Shown here: piece by piece, positions 16,556-24,862 of the stretch | Layout of the letters: every line of letters starts with the position of its first letter | Numbering within the stretch: position 1 is the first letter of the stretch | NCBI RefSeq assembly: GCF_019933235.1 | Contig: NZ_CP082945.1 | Coordinates: 7,229,501-7,293,500 of the forward strand | From: Streptomyces angustmyceticus | Lineage (GTDB): Bacteria > Actinomycetota > Actinomycetes > Streptomycetales > Streptomycetaceae | Direction of reading: 5' to 3' | Length of the DNA stretch: 64,000 nt | The notes under the pieces: generated by a model | The model's database searches: none | What the model was told of the DNA's origin: nothing | Seen by the model: only the letters and a program-made list of their open reading frames with translations | Position numbers and translations under genes: made by a program

Positions 16556-18172
16556 TCAGTTCTCGGTGCTTTCCGTGGGGTCGGTGCTGTGGTCGGTGTC
16601 GGTGTCGTGGGGGTCCGCGGTGTGCGGGGTGGGTGAGGTGCTGCCGGGGCGTGCCGCGGGGACGGTCCCGGAGGCGGCCTGCTGCCCCTCGCTCCGGGGG
16701 GCCGTCGCGTCCCTGAGGGCGCGGACCCGGCCCCGTACCAGGAACCAGCCGGCGACCAGCGCGGCCGCGATCGCGGGCAGGGCCAGCACGGTGGTGCGGC
16801 CGGCGCCGCCGTCGGCCCACATCAGCACCAGGACGAGGGCCAGGAAGGCCAGCGTCACGCTCTCGGTCCAGGGCGAGCCGGGGAGCCGGTAGCCGGGGCG
16901 GACGAGCAGCCCGGCCCGCGCCTTCCGCCAGAACAGCAGATGACAGATCATGATCATCGCCCAGGTGCTGAGGATGCCGATCGCCGCGAAGTTCAGCACG
17001 ATCTCGAACGCCTCGCTCGGCACGACGTAGTTGAGCCCCACGCCCAGGACGCAGACCCCCGAGGTCAGCAGGATGCCGCCGTAGGGGACCTGGCTGCGGC
17101 TCATCACGCCGGTGAACCGCGGCGCGGAGCCGGACATCGCCATCGAGCGCAGGATGCGCCCGGTGGAGTAGAGGCCGGAGTTGAGGCTGGACATCGCGGC
17201 GGTGAGCACCACGAGGTTCATCACGCCGCCCGCGGCCGGCACCCCGACGCGGGACAGCACGGTGACGAAGGGGCTCTCGGCGGCCGAGTACGAGGTCCAG
17301 GGCAGCAGCATCGCCAGCAGCACCACCGAGCCGACGTAGAACAGTGCCACCCGCCACATGATGGAGTTGATCGCCTTGGGCATGACCTTCGCCGGCTCCG
17401 CGGTCTCGCCCGCCGTGACGCCGACCAGCTCGACCGAGGCGTAGGCGAACACCACGCCCTGGATGACCAGCAGCATCGCCAGGGTGCCGGCCGGGAAGAC
17501 CCCGCCGTGGTCGGTGATCAGCGCGGGACCCGGGGTGTGGCCGCCGACCGGGTGCTGGGTGACCAGCAGGAAGATGCCGATCAGCAGGAAGACGACCAGC
17601 GCCCCGACCTTGACGATCGCGAACCAGAACTCCAGCTCGCCGAAGATCTTCACCGAGATCAGGTTCACGGTCAGCACGACCGCCAGGGCGATCAGGGCGA
17701 TCACCCACTGCGGGACGTCGGAGAACATGCCCCAGTAGTGCGTGTACGTCGCCACCGCCGTGATGTCGGCGATCCCGGTGGTCGCCCAGTTCAGGAAGTA
17801 CATCCAGCCCGCGACGAACGCCCCCTTCTCGCCGAGGAATTCGCGCGCGTACGACACGAACGCACCCGAGGACGGCCGGTGCAGCACCAGCTCGCCCAGC
17901 GCGCGCACCACCAGGAAAGCGAACAGGCCGCAGACCGCGTAGGCCACCGCCAGCGACGGTCCGGCGCCGGCGAGCCGGCCGCCCGCGCCGAGGAAGAGCC
18001 CGGTGCCGATGGCCCCGCCGATCGCGATCATGTTGATGTGCCGGGAGGTGAGGGACTTCTGGTACCCGGCGTCACCGGCGTCCACATGCCCGCCCGCCGG
18101 CCCCTGTGCGGTGTCCTGCCCCGCGTCTCGGTGGTGCTGCCGTTCCGCCTGCCGGAGGGGTTGCTCGCTCAC
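16556..18172 (-). CDS. ansP: amino acid permease, probable L-asparagine permease
   Basis: 538-residue APC-superfamily transporter with about 12 membrane segments. The start region of the fold, KSLTSRHINMIAIGGAIGTG (about 40-60), and FLVVRALGEL in helix 2-3 are the AAT-family signature. SSGAFVSYAREFLGEKGAFVAGW and ELVGVTAGETAEPAKVMPKA follow. The first 38 residues form a polar cytoplasmic tail and the C-terminal 60 are disordered. GTG 18172 overlaps the regulator stop as GTGA. Position in an asparaginase/aspartase operon makes asparagine the likely substrate. Confidence 0.88.
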   Translation of the reverse strand: MSEQPLRQAERQHHRDAGQDTAQGPAGGHVDAGDAGYQKSLTSRHINMIAIGGAIGTGLFLGAGGRLAGAGPSLAVAYAVCGLFAFLVVRALGELVLHRPSSGAFVSYAREFLGEKGAFVAGWMYFLNWATTGIADITAVATYTHYWGMFSDVPQWVIALIALAVVLTVNLISVKIFGELEFWFAIVKVGALVVFLLIGIFLLVTQHPVGGHTPGPALITDHGGVFPAGTLAMLLVIQGVVFAYASVELVGVTAGETAEPAKVMPKAINSIMWRVALFYVGSVVLLAMLLPWTSYSAAESPFVTVLSRVGVPAAGGVMNLVVLTAAMSSLNSGLYSTGRILRSMAMSGSAPRFTGVMSRSQVPYGGILLTSGVCVLGVGLNYVVPSEAFEIVLNFAAIGILSTWAMIMICHLLFWRKARAGLLVRPGYRLPGSPWTESVTLAFLALVLVLMWADGGAGRTTVLALPAIAAALVAGWFLVRGRVRALRDATAPRSEGQQAASGTVPAARPGSTSPTPHTADPHDTDTDHSTDPTESTEN

Positions 18173-18873
18173 GCGTGGTCCTCGTCTTCCGTGGAGGGGG
18201 GCGTACGGTGCGGTGGCCGCACGATGGTGGTCAGCGTCGACTCGACGCGTGCGAGGTGGTGCCGCATGGCTTCCACCGCGTCGTGCTCGGAACTGTCGAC
18301 GAGCGCCTCGACGATCGCCCGGTGCTCCCGGTTCGACTGCTCGCGCCGCCCGCCGAGCTCGTTGAGGAAGGCCGACTGGCGGGCCAGCGCGTCGCGGATC
18401 TCCTCGATGACCCGGCGGAAGACCGGGTTGCGGGCCGCCTGGGCGACGGCGAGGTGGAACAGCGAGTCCATCGCCACCCATGCCGTGGTGTCGGTCTCCT
18501 GCTCCATCCGCTCCAGCAGGTGGGTCAGCTGGTCGAGGTCCTCCGGCGTACGGCGCACCGCCGCGTAACCGGCCACCGGGATCTCGACGTGCCGGCGCAC
18601 CTCCAGCAGGTCGCTCGCGGCGTAGTCGCCGAAGGTCGGGTCCGCCACCGCGCCGTCGGAGACGACGAAGGTGCCCTTGCCGGTGCGCGAGACGGTCAGC
18701 CCCATGGTCTGGAGGGCGCGCAGCGCCTCCCGGAGCACGGGTCTGCTCACCTCCAGCCGGCGGCAGAGCTCCGCCTCCGAGGGGAGCTTGTCCCCGACCG
18801 CGTAGTCGCCGCGTTCGATGGCGCCGCGCAGGTGGTGGAGGACCGCTTCCATCGCGCTGATCCGCCGGGGCAT
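18169..18873 (-). CDS. FadR/GntR family regulator of the asparagine operon
   Basis: 234-residue GntR regulator. The winged helix (about 5-70) contains LPSEAELCRRLEVSRPVLREALRALQTMGL. The C-terminal FCD-type helical domain (about 85-215) has DSLFHLAVAQAARNPVF and EHRAIVEALV. ATG 18873 is used; an in-frame GTG at 18906 would add 11 residues but would place the CTGTCTGACAG palindrome inside the gene. The stop overlaps the permease start by 4 bases, so the regulator leads the operon and probably senses Asn, Asp or a product. Confidence 0.85.
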   Translation of the reverse strand: MPRRISAMEAVLHHLRGAIERGDYAVGDKLPSEAELCRRLEVSRPVLREALRALQTMGLTVSRTGKGTFVVSDGAVADPTFGDYAASDLLEVRRHVEIPVAGYAAVRRTPEDLDQLTHLLERMEQETDTTAWVAMDSLFHLAVAQAARNPVFRRVIEEIRDALARQSAFLNELGGRREQSNREHRAIVEALVDSSEHDAVEAMRHHLARVESTLTTIVRPPHRTPPSTEDEDHA

Positions 18874-18889
18874 GCCGCCAGCTGTCTGG

Positions 18890-18900
18890 CTGTCTGACAG
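18890..18900. promoter_or_regulatory. candidate FadR-type operator CTGTCTGACAG
   Basis: Perfect 5-1-5 palindrome 17 bases before the regulator ATG at 18873, next to a tandem CAGACAGC repeat on the minus strand. Position and shape fit an autoregulatory GntR site. Confidence 0.45.
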
Positions 18901-18991
18901 GTTCACCCCGGAATCGTCGGTTCCGACGGGAGGGCTGTCAAGGGGGTGGGGCGGAGGGGATTTCCGCCCGCCCCACTCCGTCACTCCTCGG

Positions 18992-19150
18992 CTACGGACC
19001 GTGCGCCGTCGCGGCCTCGCCGGGCGGGTCCTCGCCGTTCGTGCGGAAGTCCAGCATGGAGAAGACCTTGTCGTAGCGGCGCCCGCCCATCGCCACGAAG
19101 TCGGGGAGGCGGCCGTACTCGCGAAAGCCCAGCGACCCGGTTCGGGGCCC
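18992..19150 (-). pseudogene. C-terminal remnant of a GNAT acetyltransferase
   Basis: In the minus-strand frame ending with TAG at 18992-18994, the translation reads SLGFREYGRLPDFVAMGG, then RRYDKVFSMLDFR and a short tail. This is the usual C-terminal strand pattern of GNAT N-acetyltransferases. No N-terminal domain or start is present upstream, so about 45-50 codons survive. It lies in the 411-base gap between the asparagine operon regulator and the response regulator, which otherwise holds nothing I recognise. Confidence 0.55.
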
Positions 19151-19318
19151 GGCCCGCCGGGAGTCGCAGTATTCATGATCGGCAGGGTAGGGCGTGCCCG
19201 TGCGCCCCGTGCGCCCCGTGCGCCCCGTCCGGCTCGTGGGCGCATCCGGCGCGCGGCTCGCGGGGCGGCGGGCGGACGGCTCCGGCCGGACGGACGGGAC
19301 GTGCGGGCACGGGGCCGG

Positions 19319-20011
19319 TCAGGGGGTGCGCGCCCAGCGGTAGCGGTGTTCAGGGCGGCCGGTGTCGCCGTATTTGAGGGTGAGGGTGAGGTGGCCGCCG
19401 CGTTCGAGGTGTTTGAGGTAGCGCTGGGCCGTGGAGCGGCTGACGCCGGCGCGTTCGGCGACCTCGTGGGCGGACAGCGGGTGCGCGGCCGCGTCCAGGA
19501 CGCGGCGGACCAGATCGACGGTCGCCGCCGAGTGGCCTTTGGGAAGCTCCGTGTGCGGGGCGTCGGTGGTCCGGAAGGCGCCGAAGATCCGGTCCACCTG
19601 CTCCTGGCCGGCCTCGCCGCGGCCGCCCACCCGCTCCACGGTCCGGCGCAGCGCCGCATAGCCGTCGAGCTTGGCGCGCAGCCCGGCGAAGCCGAACGGC
19701 TTGACCAGGTACTGCAGCGCGCCGCTGCGCATCGCGTCCTGGACCGTGGCGACGTCCCGGGCCGCCGTCACCATGATCACGTCGGTGCGGTGGCCGAGCT
19801 GCCGCAGCCGGCGCACCAGCGCCAGGCCCGTTTCGTCGGGCAGATAGTGATCGAGCAGCACCAGGTCGACGGGGGTGCGCTCCAGGGCGGCCAGCGCCTG
19901 CGCGGCGGTGTGGGCACGCCCGGCGACCCGGAAGCCGGCCACCTGGGACACATACGCGGCGTTGATCTCGGCGACGTGGAAGTCGTCGTCCACGACCAGG
20001 ACGTCGATCAT
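19319..20011 (-). CDS. CitB/DcuR-type response regulator
   Basis: 230-residue response regulator. The receiver domain (1 to about 120) shows acidic pocket VVDDD (about 6-10), phospho-acceptor Asp in LVLLDHYLPDETG (near 54), and Lys in LVKPF (near 105). The C-terminal DNA-binding domain (about 160-225) has the helix-turn-helix LSAHEVAERAGVSRSTAQRYLKH typical of the CitB/DcuR family. It follows its histidine kinase on the same strand, 115 bases downstream. Related systems sense C4-dicarboxylates or citrate. Confidence 0.9.
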   Translation of the reverse strand: MIDVLVVDDDFHVAEINAAYVSQVAGFRVAGRAHTAAQALAALERTPVDLVLLDHYLPDETGLALVRRLRQLGHRTDVIMVTAARDVATVQDAMRSGALQYLVKPFGFAGLRAKLDGYAALRRTVERVGGRGEAGQEQVDRIFGAFRTTDAPHTELPKGHSAATVDLVRRVLDAAAHPLSAHEVAERAGVSRSTAQRYLKHLERGGHLTLTLKYGDTGRPEHRYRWARTP

Positions 20012-20126
20012 CGGGCGGCTCCGCTCGGCAGGGGTCTTCGCTCCGGCGGCGCCGCGTGCGCGCGGGGCTCCGGCCGTCGTGGCACTCCGGTCATCGTCGT
20101 CCTCCGTCCGTCGTGGGTCTCCCGCC

Positions 20127-21803
20127 TCACCGTGGCTCTCCCGCCGCGCTGAGCCGGCGGCCGGGCGTCTCCCCGGGCCGGGCGAGGGCCTCGGGGAGGA
20201 CGACGGTGAAGACCGCGCCGCCTCCCGCGCGGGCGGTCACCCGGGCCATCCCGCCGTAGCGCTCGGCGAGCCGCCGCACCAGCGCCAGGCCGATGCCCCG
20301 CCCGCGCGGGAAGGGCACCACGGACGCGGACGGTCCGGCGCCGGCGGTGGGCGGGGCGGCCTTGGTGGAGAAGCCCTCGGCGAAGATCTGCTCCCGCAGC
20401 CGAGGCGGCACCCCCGGCCCCGTGTCCGAGACCCGCAGCACGGCGGTGGTGTGCTCGGCCCGCAGCTCCACCTCCACGAACGGCGCGTCGCGGCGGAGCC
20501 CGGCGGTGGCGTCCAGCGCGTTGTCGATGAGGTTGCCCAGCACGGTCACCAGGTCGCGCGGGTCGACCACGGCGTCCGGCAGCAGGGTCTGGGGGGACAC
20601 CCGCAGCGATACCCCGCGTTCGGCCGCGACGGCTGCCTTTCCGACGAGCAGGGCGGAGAGCAGTGGTTCGTGCACCCGCTCCGCGATCTGCTCCGCCGAG
20701 GCCCGCTGCGCGCTGGCCACCTCGCTGACGAACTCCACCGCCTTCTCGTGCCGGCCGAGTTCCAGCAGCCCGCGCAGGGTGTGCAACTGATTGGCGTGTT
20801 CGTGGTCCTGGGCCCGCAGTGCGTCCAACAGCCCCTGGGTGCCGTCCAGCTCGCGGCCCAGCAGCTCCAGCTCGGTGCGGTCGCGCAGGGTCACCACCGC
20901 CCCGCCGTCCGGTGTCGGCATCCGGTTGGCGACCAGCACCCGGCCGCCGCTGACCGCCAGCAGATCCGTGCCGGCCACCCGCCCGGCCAGCACGTCCGTC
21001 GTCCGCCCCGGCGGCAGCACCTCGTCCAGCGCCCGGCCCGCGGCCCCCGCGTCCAGGCCGAGCAGCCGCGCCGCCTCGTCGTTGACCAGCCGGATACGGC
21101 CGCGCCGGTCGAAGGCGACGACGCCCTCCCGGATGCCGTGCAGCATCGCCTCCCGTTCGTCGAGCAGCGCGGAGATGTCGGCGAACGCCACCCCGTGCGT
21201 ACGGCGCCGCAGCCTCCGGGAGAGCGCCACCGCGGCCAGCACCCCGACGGCCAGTGCCGCACCCGCGTATCGCAGCAGCCCGGGGATGGTGCCGAACAGC
21301 CGCCCCCGGACGCTGTCGTAGGCGATACCGACCGACACCGCGCCGACGATCCGGCCGCGGTGGTCGCGCAGCGGCACCTTGGCGCGGGCCGACCGCCCCA
21401 GGGTGCCGGTGTCGATCTGCCGCACCTGCCGCCCGGCGAGGGTACGGCTCGGGTCGGTGGAGACATGCCGGCCGATCTCGTCGGGGTGGGTGTGCGACCA
21501 GCGCACTCCGCGGGTGTCCAGCACGACGATGTACAGCGCCCCCGTCGCGGCGCGGATCCGCTCCGCGTCGGCCTGCACCGGCCCGTGCGCCGTGGGTTCG
21601 GTGCCGACGAGTTCCTCGGCGAGGTCCGGATCGGCGGCGGTGGTCTGGGCGATGGACAGCGCCCGGCGCATCGCCTGGTCGTCCAGCTCGGAGCTGAGCG
21701 GGGCGAGGAACAGGCCGGTGGCGAGCACCATGACCCCGGTGGTCAGGGCGACCTGCGCGGTGAGCACCTGCGCGAAGACCCGTCGGGGCCGGCGGATCCG
21801 CAT
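20127..21803 (-). CDS. CitA/DcuS-type sensor histidine kinase
   Basis: 558-residue membrane kinase. A first transmembrane helix lies near 12-34, a periplasmic sensor of about 140 residues (PDLAEELVGTEP...VRWSHTHPDEIGRHV) follows, and a second helix is near 180-200. A PAS domain spans about 205-320. The SpoB-like dimerisation region DHEHANQLHTLRGLLELG near 340 holds the phospho-His. A C-terminal ATPase domain has NLIDNALDA, DTGPGVPPRL and GRGIGLALVRRLAERYGG. This order is characteristic of CitA/DcuS kinases. ATG 21803 follows GGAGGAG with 5 bases spacing. It is divergent from the ABC importer genes, which may be its target. Confidence 0.9.
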   Translation of the reverse strand: MRIRRPRRVFAQVLTAQVALTTGVMVLATGLFLAPLSSELDDQAMRRALSIAQTTAADPDLAEELVGTEPTAHGPVQADAERIRAATGALYIVVLDTRGVRWSHTHPDEIGRHVSTDPSRTLAGRQVRQIDTGTLGRSARAKVPLRDHRGRIVGAVSVGIAYDSVRGRLFGTIPGLLRYAGAALAVGVLAAVALSRRLRRRTHGVAFADISALLDEREAMLHGIREGVVAFDRRGRIRLVNDEAARLLGLDAGAAGRALDEVLPPGRTTDVLAGRVAGTDLLAVSGGRVLVANRMPTPDGGAVVTLRDRTELELLGRELDGTQGLLDALRAQDHEHANQLHTLRGLLELGRHEKAVEFVSEVASAQRASAEQIAERVHEPLLSALLVGKAAVAAERGVSLRVSPQTLLPDAVVDPRDLVTVLGNLIDNALDATAGLRRDAPFVEVELRAEHTTAVLRVSDTGPGVPPRLREQIFAEGFSTKAAPPTAGAGPSASVVPFPRGRGIGLALVRRLAERYGGMARVTARAGGGAVFTVVLPEALARPGETPGRRLSAAGEPR

Positions 21804-22031
21804 GCGCTCTCCTCCTGTCGCCGGCTCCTCCGCACCGGATCGGAACCGAATCTTCCTTGTCACCTCGCGGTGATCGCACCGTAAGCCGAGGGTGAGCGGG
21901 CGCCTACCCCTCGGACATGATCCAGCCGTTCTAGCGTGAGCAGAACGAGCACAACAGGGTTTGCGCGCAGAAAGGCGGCTTGCGCCCACAAGGCTGCCGC
22001 CGTGGCCCGGGTCGCTCCTAGCCTCCCGGCC

Positions 22032-22847
22032 ATGAACAGCCACACGAGCCCCGCGATCGAACTGCGGGGGACGAGCAAGACCTTCCGTACGCCCTCGGGG
22101 GCGCTGCACACGGCCGTCCGGGACCTGGACCTGGTCGTCGGACGCGGCGAGTTCGTCGCGGTCGTCGGCCCCACCGGGTGCGGGAAATCCACCACGCTGA
22201 CGCTGGTCAGCGGCCTGGAAGAGCCCACGGAGGGCGAGGTGCTGGTCGCCGGCGAGCCGGTGCGCGGCATCGGGGACCGGATCGGGTTCGTCTTCCAGCA
22301 GGACGCGGTCTTCCCCTGGCGCACCGTGCTGTCGAACGTGATGGCCGGTCCCCGGTTCCGCGGCGCGGCGAAGGCCGAGGCCCGGCAGCGGGCCCGGGAA
22401 TGGCTCGCCCGGGTCGGGCTCGCTGCCTTCGAGGACCGCTATCCGCACCAGCTCTCCGGCGGGCAGCGCAAACGGGTCGCCCTGGCCGCGACCTTCGTCA
22501 ACGACCCCGAAATCCTGCTCATGGACGAGCCGTTCTCCGCCCTCGACGTGCAGACCCGGGCGCTGATGTCGGACGAACTGCTGGAGCTGTGGTCGGGGAC
22601 CGGCGCCTCGGTCGTCTTCGTCACCCACGACCTGGAGGAGTCCATCGCCCTCGCCGACAAGGTCGTGGTGATGACCGCGGGACCGGCCACCGTCAAGGAG
22701 GTCTTCGCGATCGACCTGCCGCGCCCGCGCAAGGTCGAATCGGTGCGGCTGGAGCCGCGCTTCATCGAGATCTACCGCGAGATCTGGTCCTCGCTCGGCG
22801 AAGAGGTCCGGATCACCCGAGAGAGGGGTGCCACCGATGCCGCCTGA
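22032..22847 (+). CDS. ABC transporter ATP-binding protein (nitrate/sulfonate/taurine type)
   Basis: 271-residue ABC ATPase: Walker A GPTGCGKST near 46, Q-loop FVFQQDAVFPW near 88, signature LSGGQRKR near 140, Walker B ILLMDEPFSALD near 163, and switch His in VFVTHDLEES. The VFQQDAVFPWRTV segment is typical of the SsuB/TauB/NrtD group. No ribosome site precedes ATG 22032. TAGCCT at about 22019-22024 could be a -10 element, which would make a leaderless transcript. It overlaps the permease gene by 11 bases. Confidence 0.88.
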   Translation: MNSHTSPAIELRGTSKTFRTPSGALHTAVRDLDLVVGRGEFVAVVGPTGCGKSTTLTLVSGLEEPTEGEVLVAGEPVRGIGDRIGFVFQQDAVFPWRTVLSNVMAGPRFRGAAKAEARQRAREWLARVGLAAFEDRYPHQLSGGQRKRVALAATFVNDPEILLMDEPFSALDVQTRALMSDELLELWSGTGASVVFVTHDLEESIALADKVVVMTAGPATVKEVFAIDLPRPRKVESVRLEPRFIEIYREIWSSLGEEVRITRERGATDAA

Positions 22848-23709
22848 GACCGCGACCCCGGTCGGCTCCCCGGCCGGAGCGGACCGTACGGACCGTGCGC
22901 GGGCCAGGGCCCGCGCCGCGCGCCGTCACCAGCTCCTGGTCCACGGCACCCGGGTGCTGCTGCTCGTCGCCCTGATCGGGCTGTGGGAGGGACTGGCCCG
23001 CGCCGCCGTCATCGATCCCTTCAATTTCTCCATGCCCTCCAGGATCTGGCACCAGATGAGCGAGTGGGCGCTGCGCGGAACACCGCAGGGCCCGCTGTGG
23101 GAGCAGGTCTGGTACACGCTCTACGAAGCGCTCCTGGGCTGGGTCATCGGCGTGGCCGGCGGTGTGGTGCTGGGCATCGCGCTCGGCCGGATCCGCTTCC
23201 TCGCCGATGTGCTCGGCCCGTACATCAAGGTGCTCAACGCGCTGCCCCGTATCGTCCTCGCCCCCATCTTCCTGATCTGGTTCGGCCTCGGACCGGCCTC
23301 GAAGGTGGCCTCCGCCGTGGTCCTGGTCTTCTTCCCGGTCTTCTTCAACGCCTTCCAGGGCGCACGGGAGGTCGACCGCAACCTGGTCGCCAACTCCCGC
23401 ATCCTCGGGGCGAGCAACCGCCAGGTGACCCTGCGGGTGGTGATCCCCTCCGCCACCTCGTGGATCTTCACCAGCCTGCACGTCAGCTTCGGCTTCGCGC
23501 TGATCGGCGCGATCGTCGGCGAGTACATCGGGGCGACCAAGGGCCTCGGCCTGCTGGTCTCGGCGTCCCAGGGGACCTTCAACGCCGCCGGGGTGTACGC
23601 CGCCATGGTGATCCTCGCCGTCGTCGCCCTGCTCGCCGAGGGGCTGCTGGCCTTCCTCGAACGGCGGCTCTTCCGCTGGAAGCCGGCCGACGCCGGCGAC
23701 GGCCGCTGA
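22837..23709 (+). CDS. ABC transporter permease (nitrate/sulfonate/taurine type)
   Basis: 290-residue inner membrane permease of the BPD_transp_1 class with about six membrane helices. The EAA loop is VFFNAFQGAREVDRNLVANSR...GASNRQVTLRVVIPSA, typical of SsuC/TauC relatives. The N-terminal 35 residues are polar and cytoplasmic. ATG 22837 is chosen over an in-frame GTG at 22828 that touches the GAGAGG ribosome site. It overlaps the ATPase gene and is followed by the binding-protein gene. Confidence 0.88.
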   Translation: MPPETATPVGSPAGADRTDRARARARAARRHQLLVHGTRVLLLVALIGLWEGLARAAVIDPFNFSMPSRIWHQMSEWALRGTPQGPLWEQVWYTLYEALLGWVIGVAGGVVLGIALGRIRFLADVLGPYIKVLNALPRIVLAPIFLIWFGLGPASKVASAVVLVFFPVFFNAFQGAREVDRNLVANSRILGASNRQVTLRVVIPSATSWIFTSLHVSFGFALIGAIVGEYIGATKGLGLLVSASQGTFNAAGVYAAMVILAVVALLAEGLLAFLERRLFRWKPADAGDGR

Positions 23710-23757
23710 CCCCGACCCCGTACGCCTTCCTCCTCATCAGCTCACAAGGACGTGATC

Positions 23758-24786
23758 ATGCGCACCTCACGGAAAACCGCGGCCGCCGCTGTCGCCGCCG
23801 CTCTCGCCCTGACCATCCTCAGCGCCTGCGGCGGCTCCCAGGCGGCCGGCTCCGGCGACGGGAACGGCAAGATCAAGATCATGGTGGGCGGCCTCGACAA
23901 GGTCATCTACCTGCCCGCGAGACTCACCCAGCAACTCGGCTACTTCGAGGACGAGGGCGTCCATGTCACGCTGCTGACCGAACCGGCCGGCGTGCAGGCC
24001 ACCACCTCGCTGGTCTCCGGCGACGTCCAGGGCGTCGTCGGCTTCTACGACCACACCCTCGATCTGCAGGTCAAGGGCAAGCAGGTGGAGTCGGTGGTCC
24101 AGCTCGCGCACGCCCCCGGCGAGGTCGAGGTCGTCTCGGACAAGGCGTCGGGCGACCTCACCTCGGCCAAGGACTTCAAGGGCAAGAAGCTCGGCGTCAC
24201 CGGACTCGGCTCCTCCACCGACTTCCTGACGAAGTACCTGGCGGTGAAGAACGGGGTGCGGACCAACGAGTTCACGCCGGTGGCGGTCGGGGCCGGCCAG
24301 ACCTTCCTCTCCGCCCTCCAACAGGGCTCGATCCAGGGCGGGATGACGACGGATCCGACCGTCGCCCAGATCCTGGACAAGAAGCTCGGCAAGGTCCTCA
24401 TCGACATGCGCACCCCCGAGGGCTCCGAGAAGGCGCTCGGCGGCCCCTACCCCTCGTCCAGCCTCTACATGAACACCGACTGGGTGAACGGCCACAAGGA
24501 CACCGTACGGAAGCTGGCCCGCGCCTTCGTGAAGACCCTCAAGTGGATGTCCACCCACACCGCCGAGCAGATCGCCGCGAAGATGCCGTCCGACTACGCC
24601 CAGGGCGGCGAGCGGCTCTACGCCCAGGCGATCAAGGACACCCTGCCGATGTTCACCAAGGACGGGGTGATGCCGGCCGACGGCCCCGCCACCGTCGAAC
24701 GCGTCCTGAAGTCCTTCAACCCCAATCTCAAGAACGCCACGGTGGACTTGAAGAAGACCTACACCACCGAGTTCGTCACGAAGTAG
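23758..24786 (+). CDS. ABC transporter substrate-binding lipoprotein (NMT1/SsuA-like)
   Basis: 342-residue lipoprotein. A charged N-terminus and hydrophobic stretch end in the lipobox LSAC with Cys24 as the lipidation site. The mature part resembles NMT1/THI5 and SsuA-type binding proteins (KIMVGGLDKVIYLPARLTQQ, GYFEDEGV, GVTGLGSSTDF). ATG 23758 has AAGGA 7 bases upstream. Together with the two genes before it this makes a complete importer. The ligand could be a sulfonate, a thiamine precursor or another small anion and cannot be read off. Confidence 0.88.
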   Translation: MRTSRKTAAAAVAAALALTILSACGGSQAAGSGDGNGKIKIMVGGLDKVIYLPARLTQQLGYFEDEGVHVTLLTEPAGVQATTSLVSGDVQGVVGFYDHTLDLQVKGKQVESVVQLAHAPGEVEVVSDKASGDLTSAKDFKGKKLGVTGLGSSTDFLTKYLAVKNGVRTNEFTPVAVGAGQTFLSALQQGSIQGGMTTDPTVAQILDKKLGKVLIDMRTPEGSEKALGGPYPSSSLYMNTDWVNGHKDTVRKLARAFVKTLKWMSTHTAEQIAAKMPSDYAQGGERLYAQAIKDTLPMFTKDGVMPADGPATVERVLKSFNPNLKNATVDLKKTYTTEFVTK

Positions 24787-24794
24787 CGCCGTTT

Positions 24795-24841
24795 CCGGGG
24801 GCCTTGCGCGAGGGCTCGTCACCAGCTGAGAAGGCCCCCGG
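24795..24841. terminator. hairpin terminator between convergent genes
   Basis: CCGGGGGCCTT (24795-24805) pairs perfectly with AAGGCCCCCGG (24831-24841), loop 25 bases, just after the binding-protein stop and before the convergent nuclease-fold gene. Confidence 0.6.
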
Positions 24842-24862
24842 CGCAGTGCCCGCGCTCCCCGC

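Noticed and set aside
16940..18568. Long plus-strand frame opposite the permease gene
   Set aside because: His/Arg/Asp-rich antisense shadow of a clear amino acid permease.
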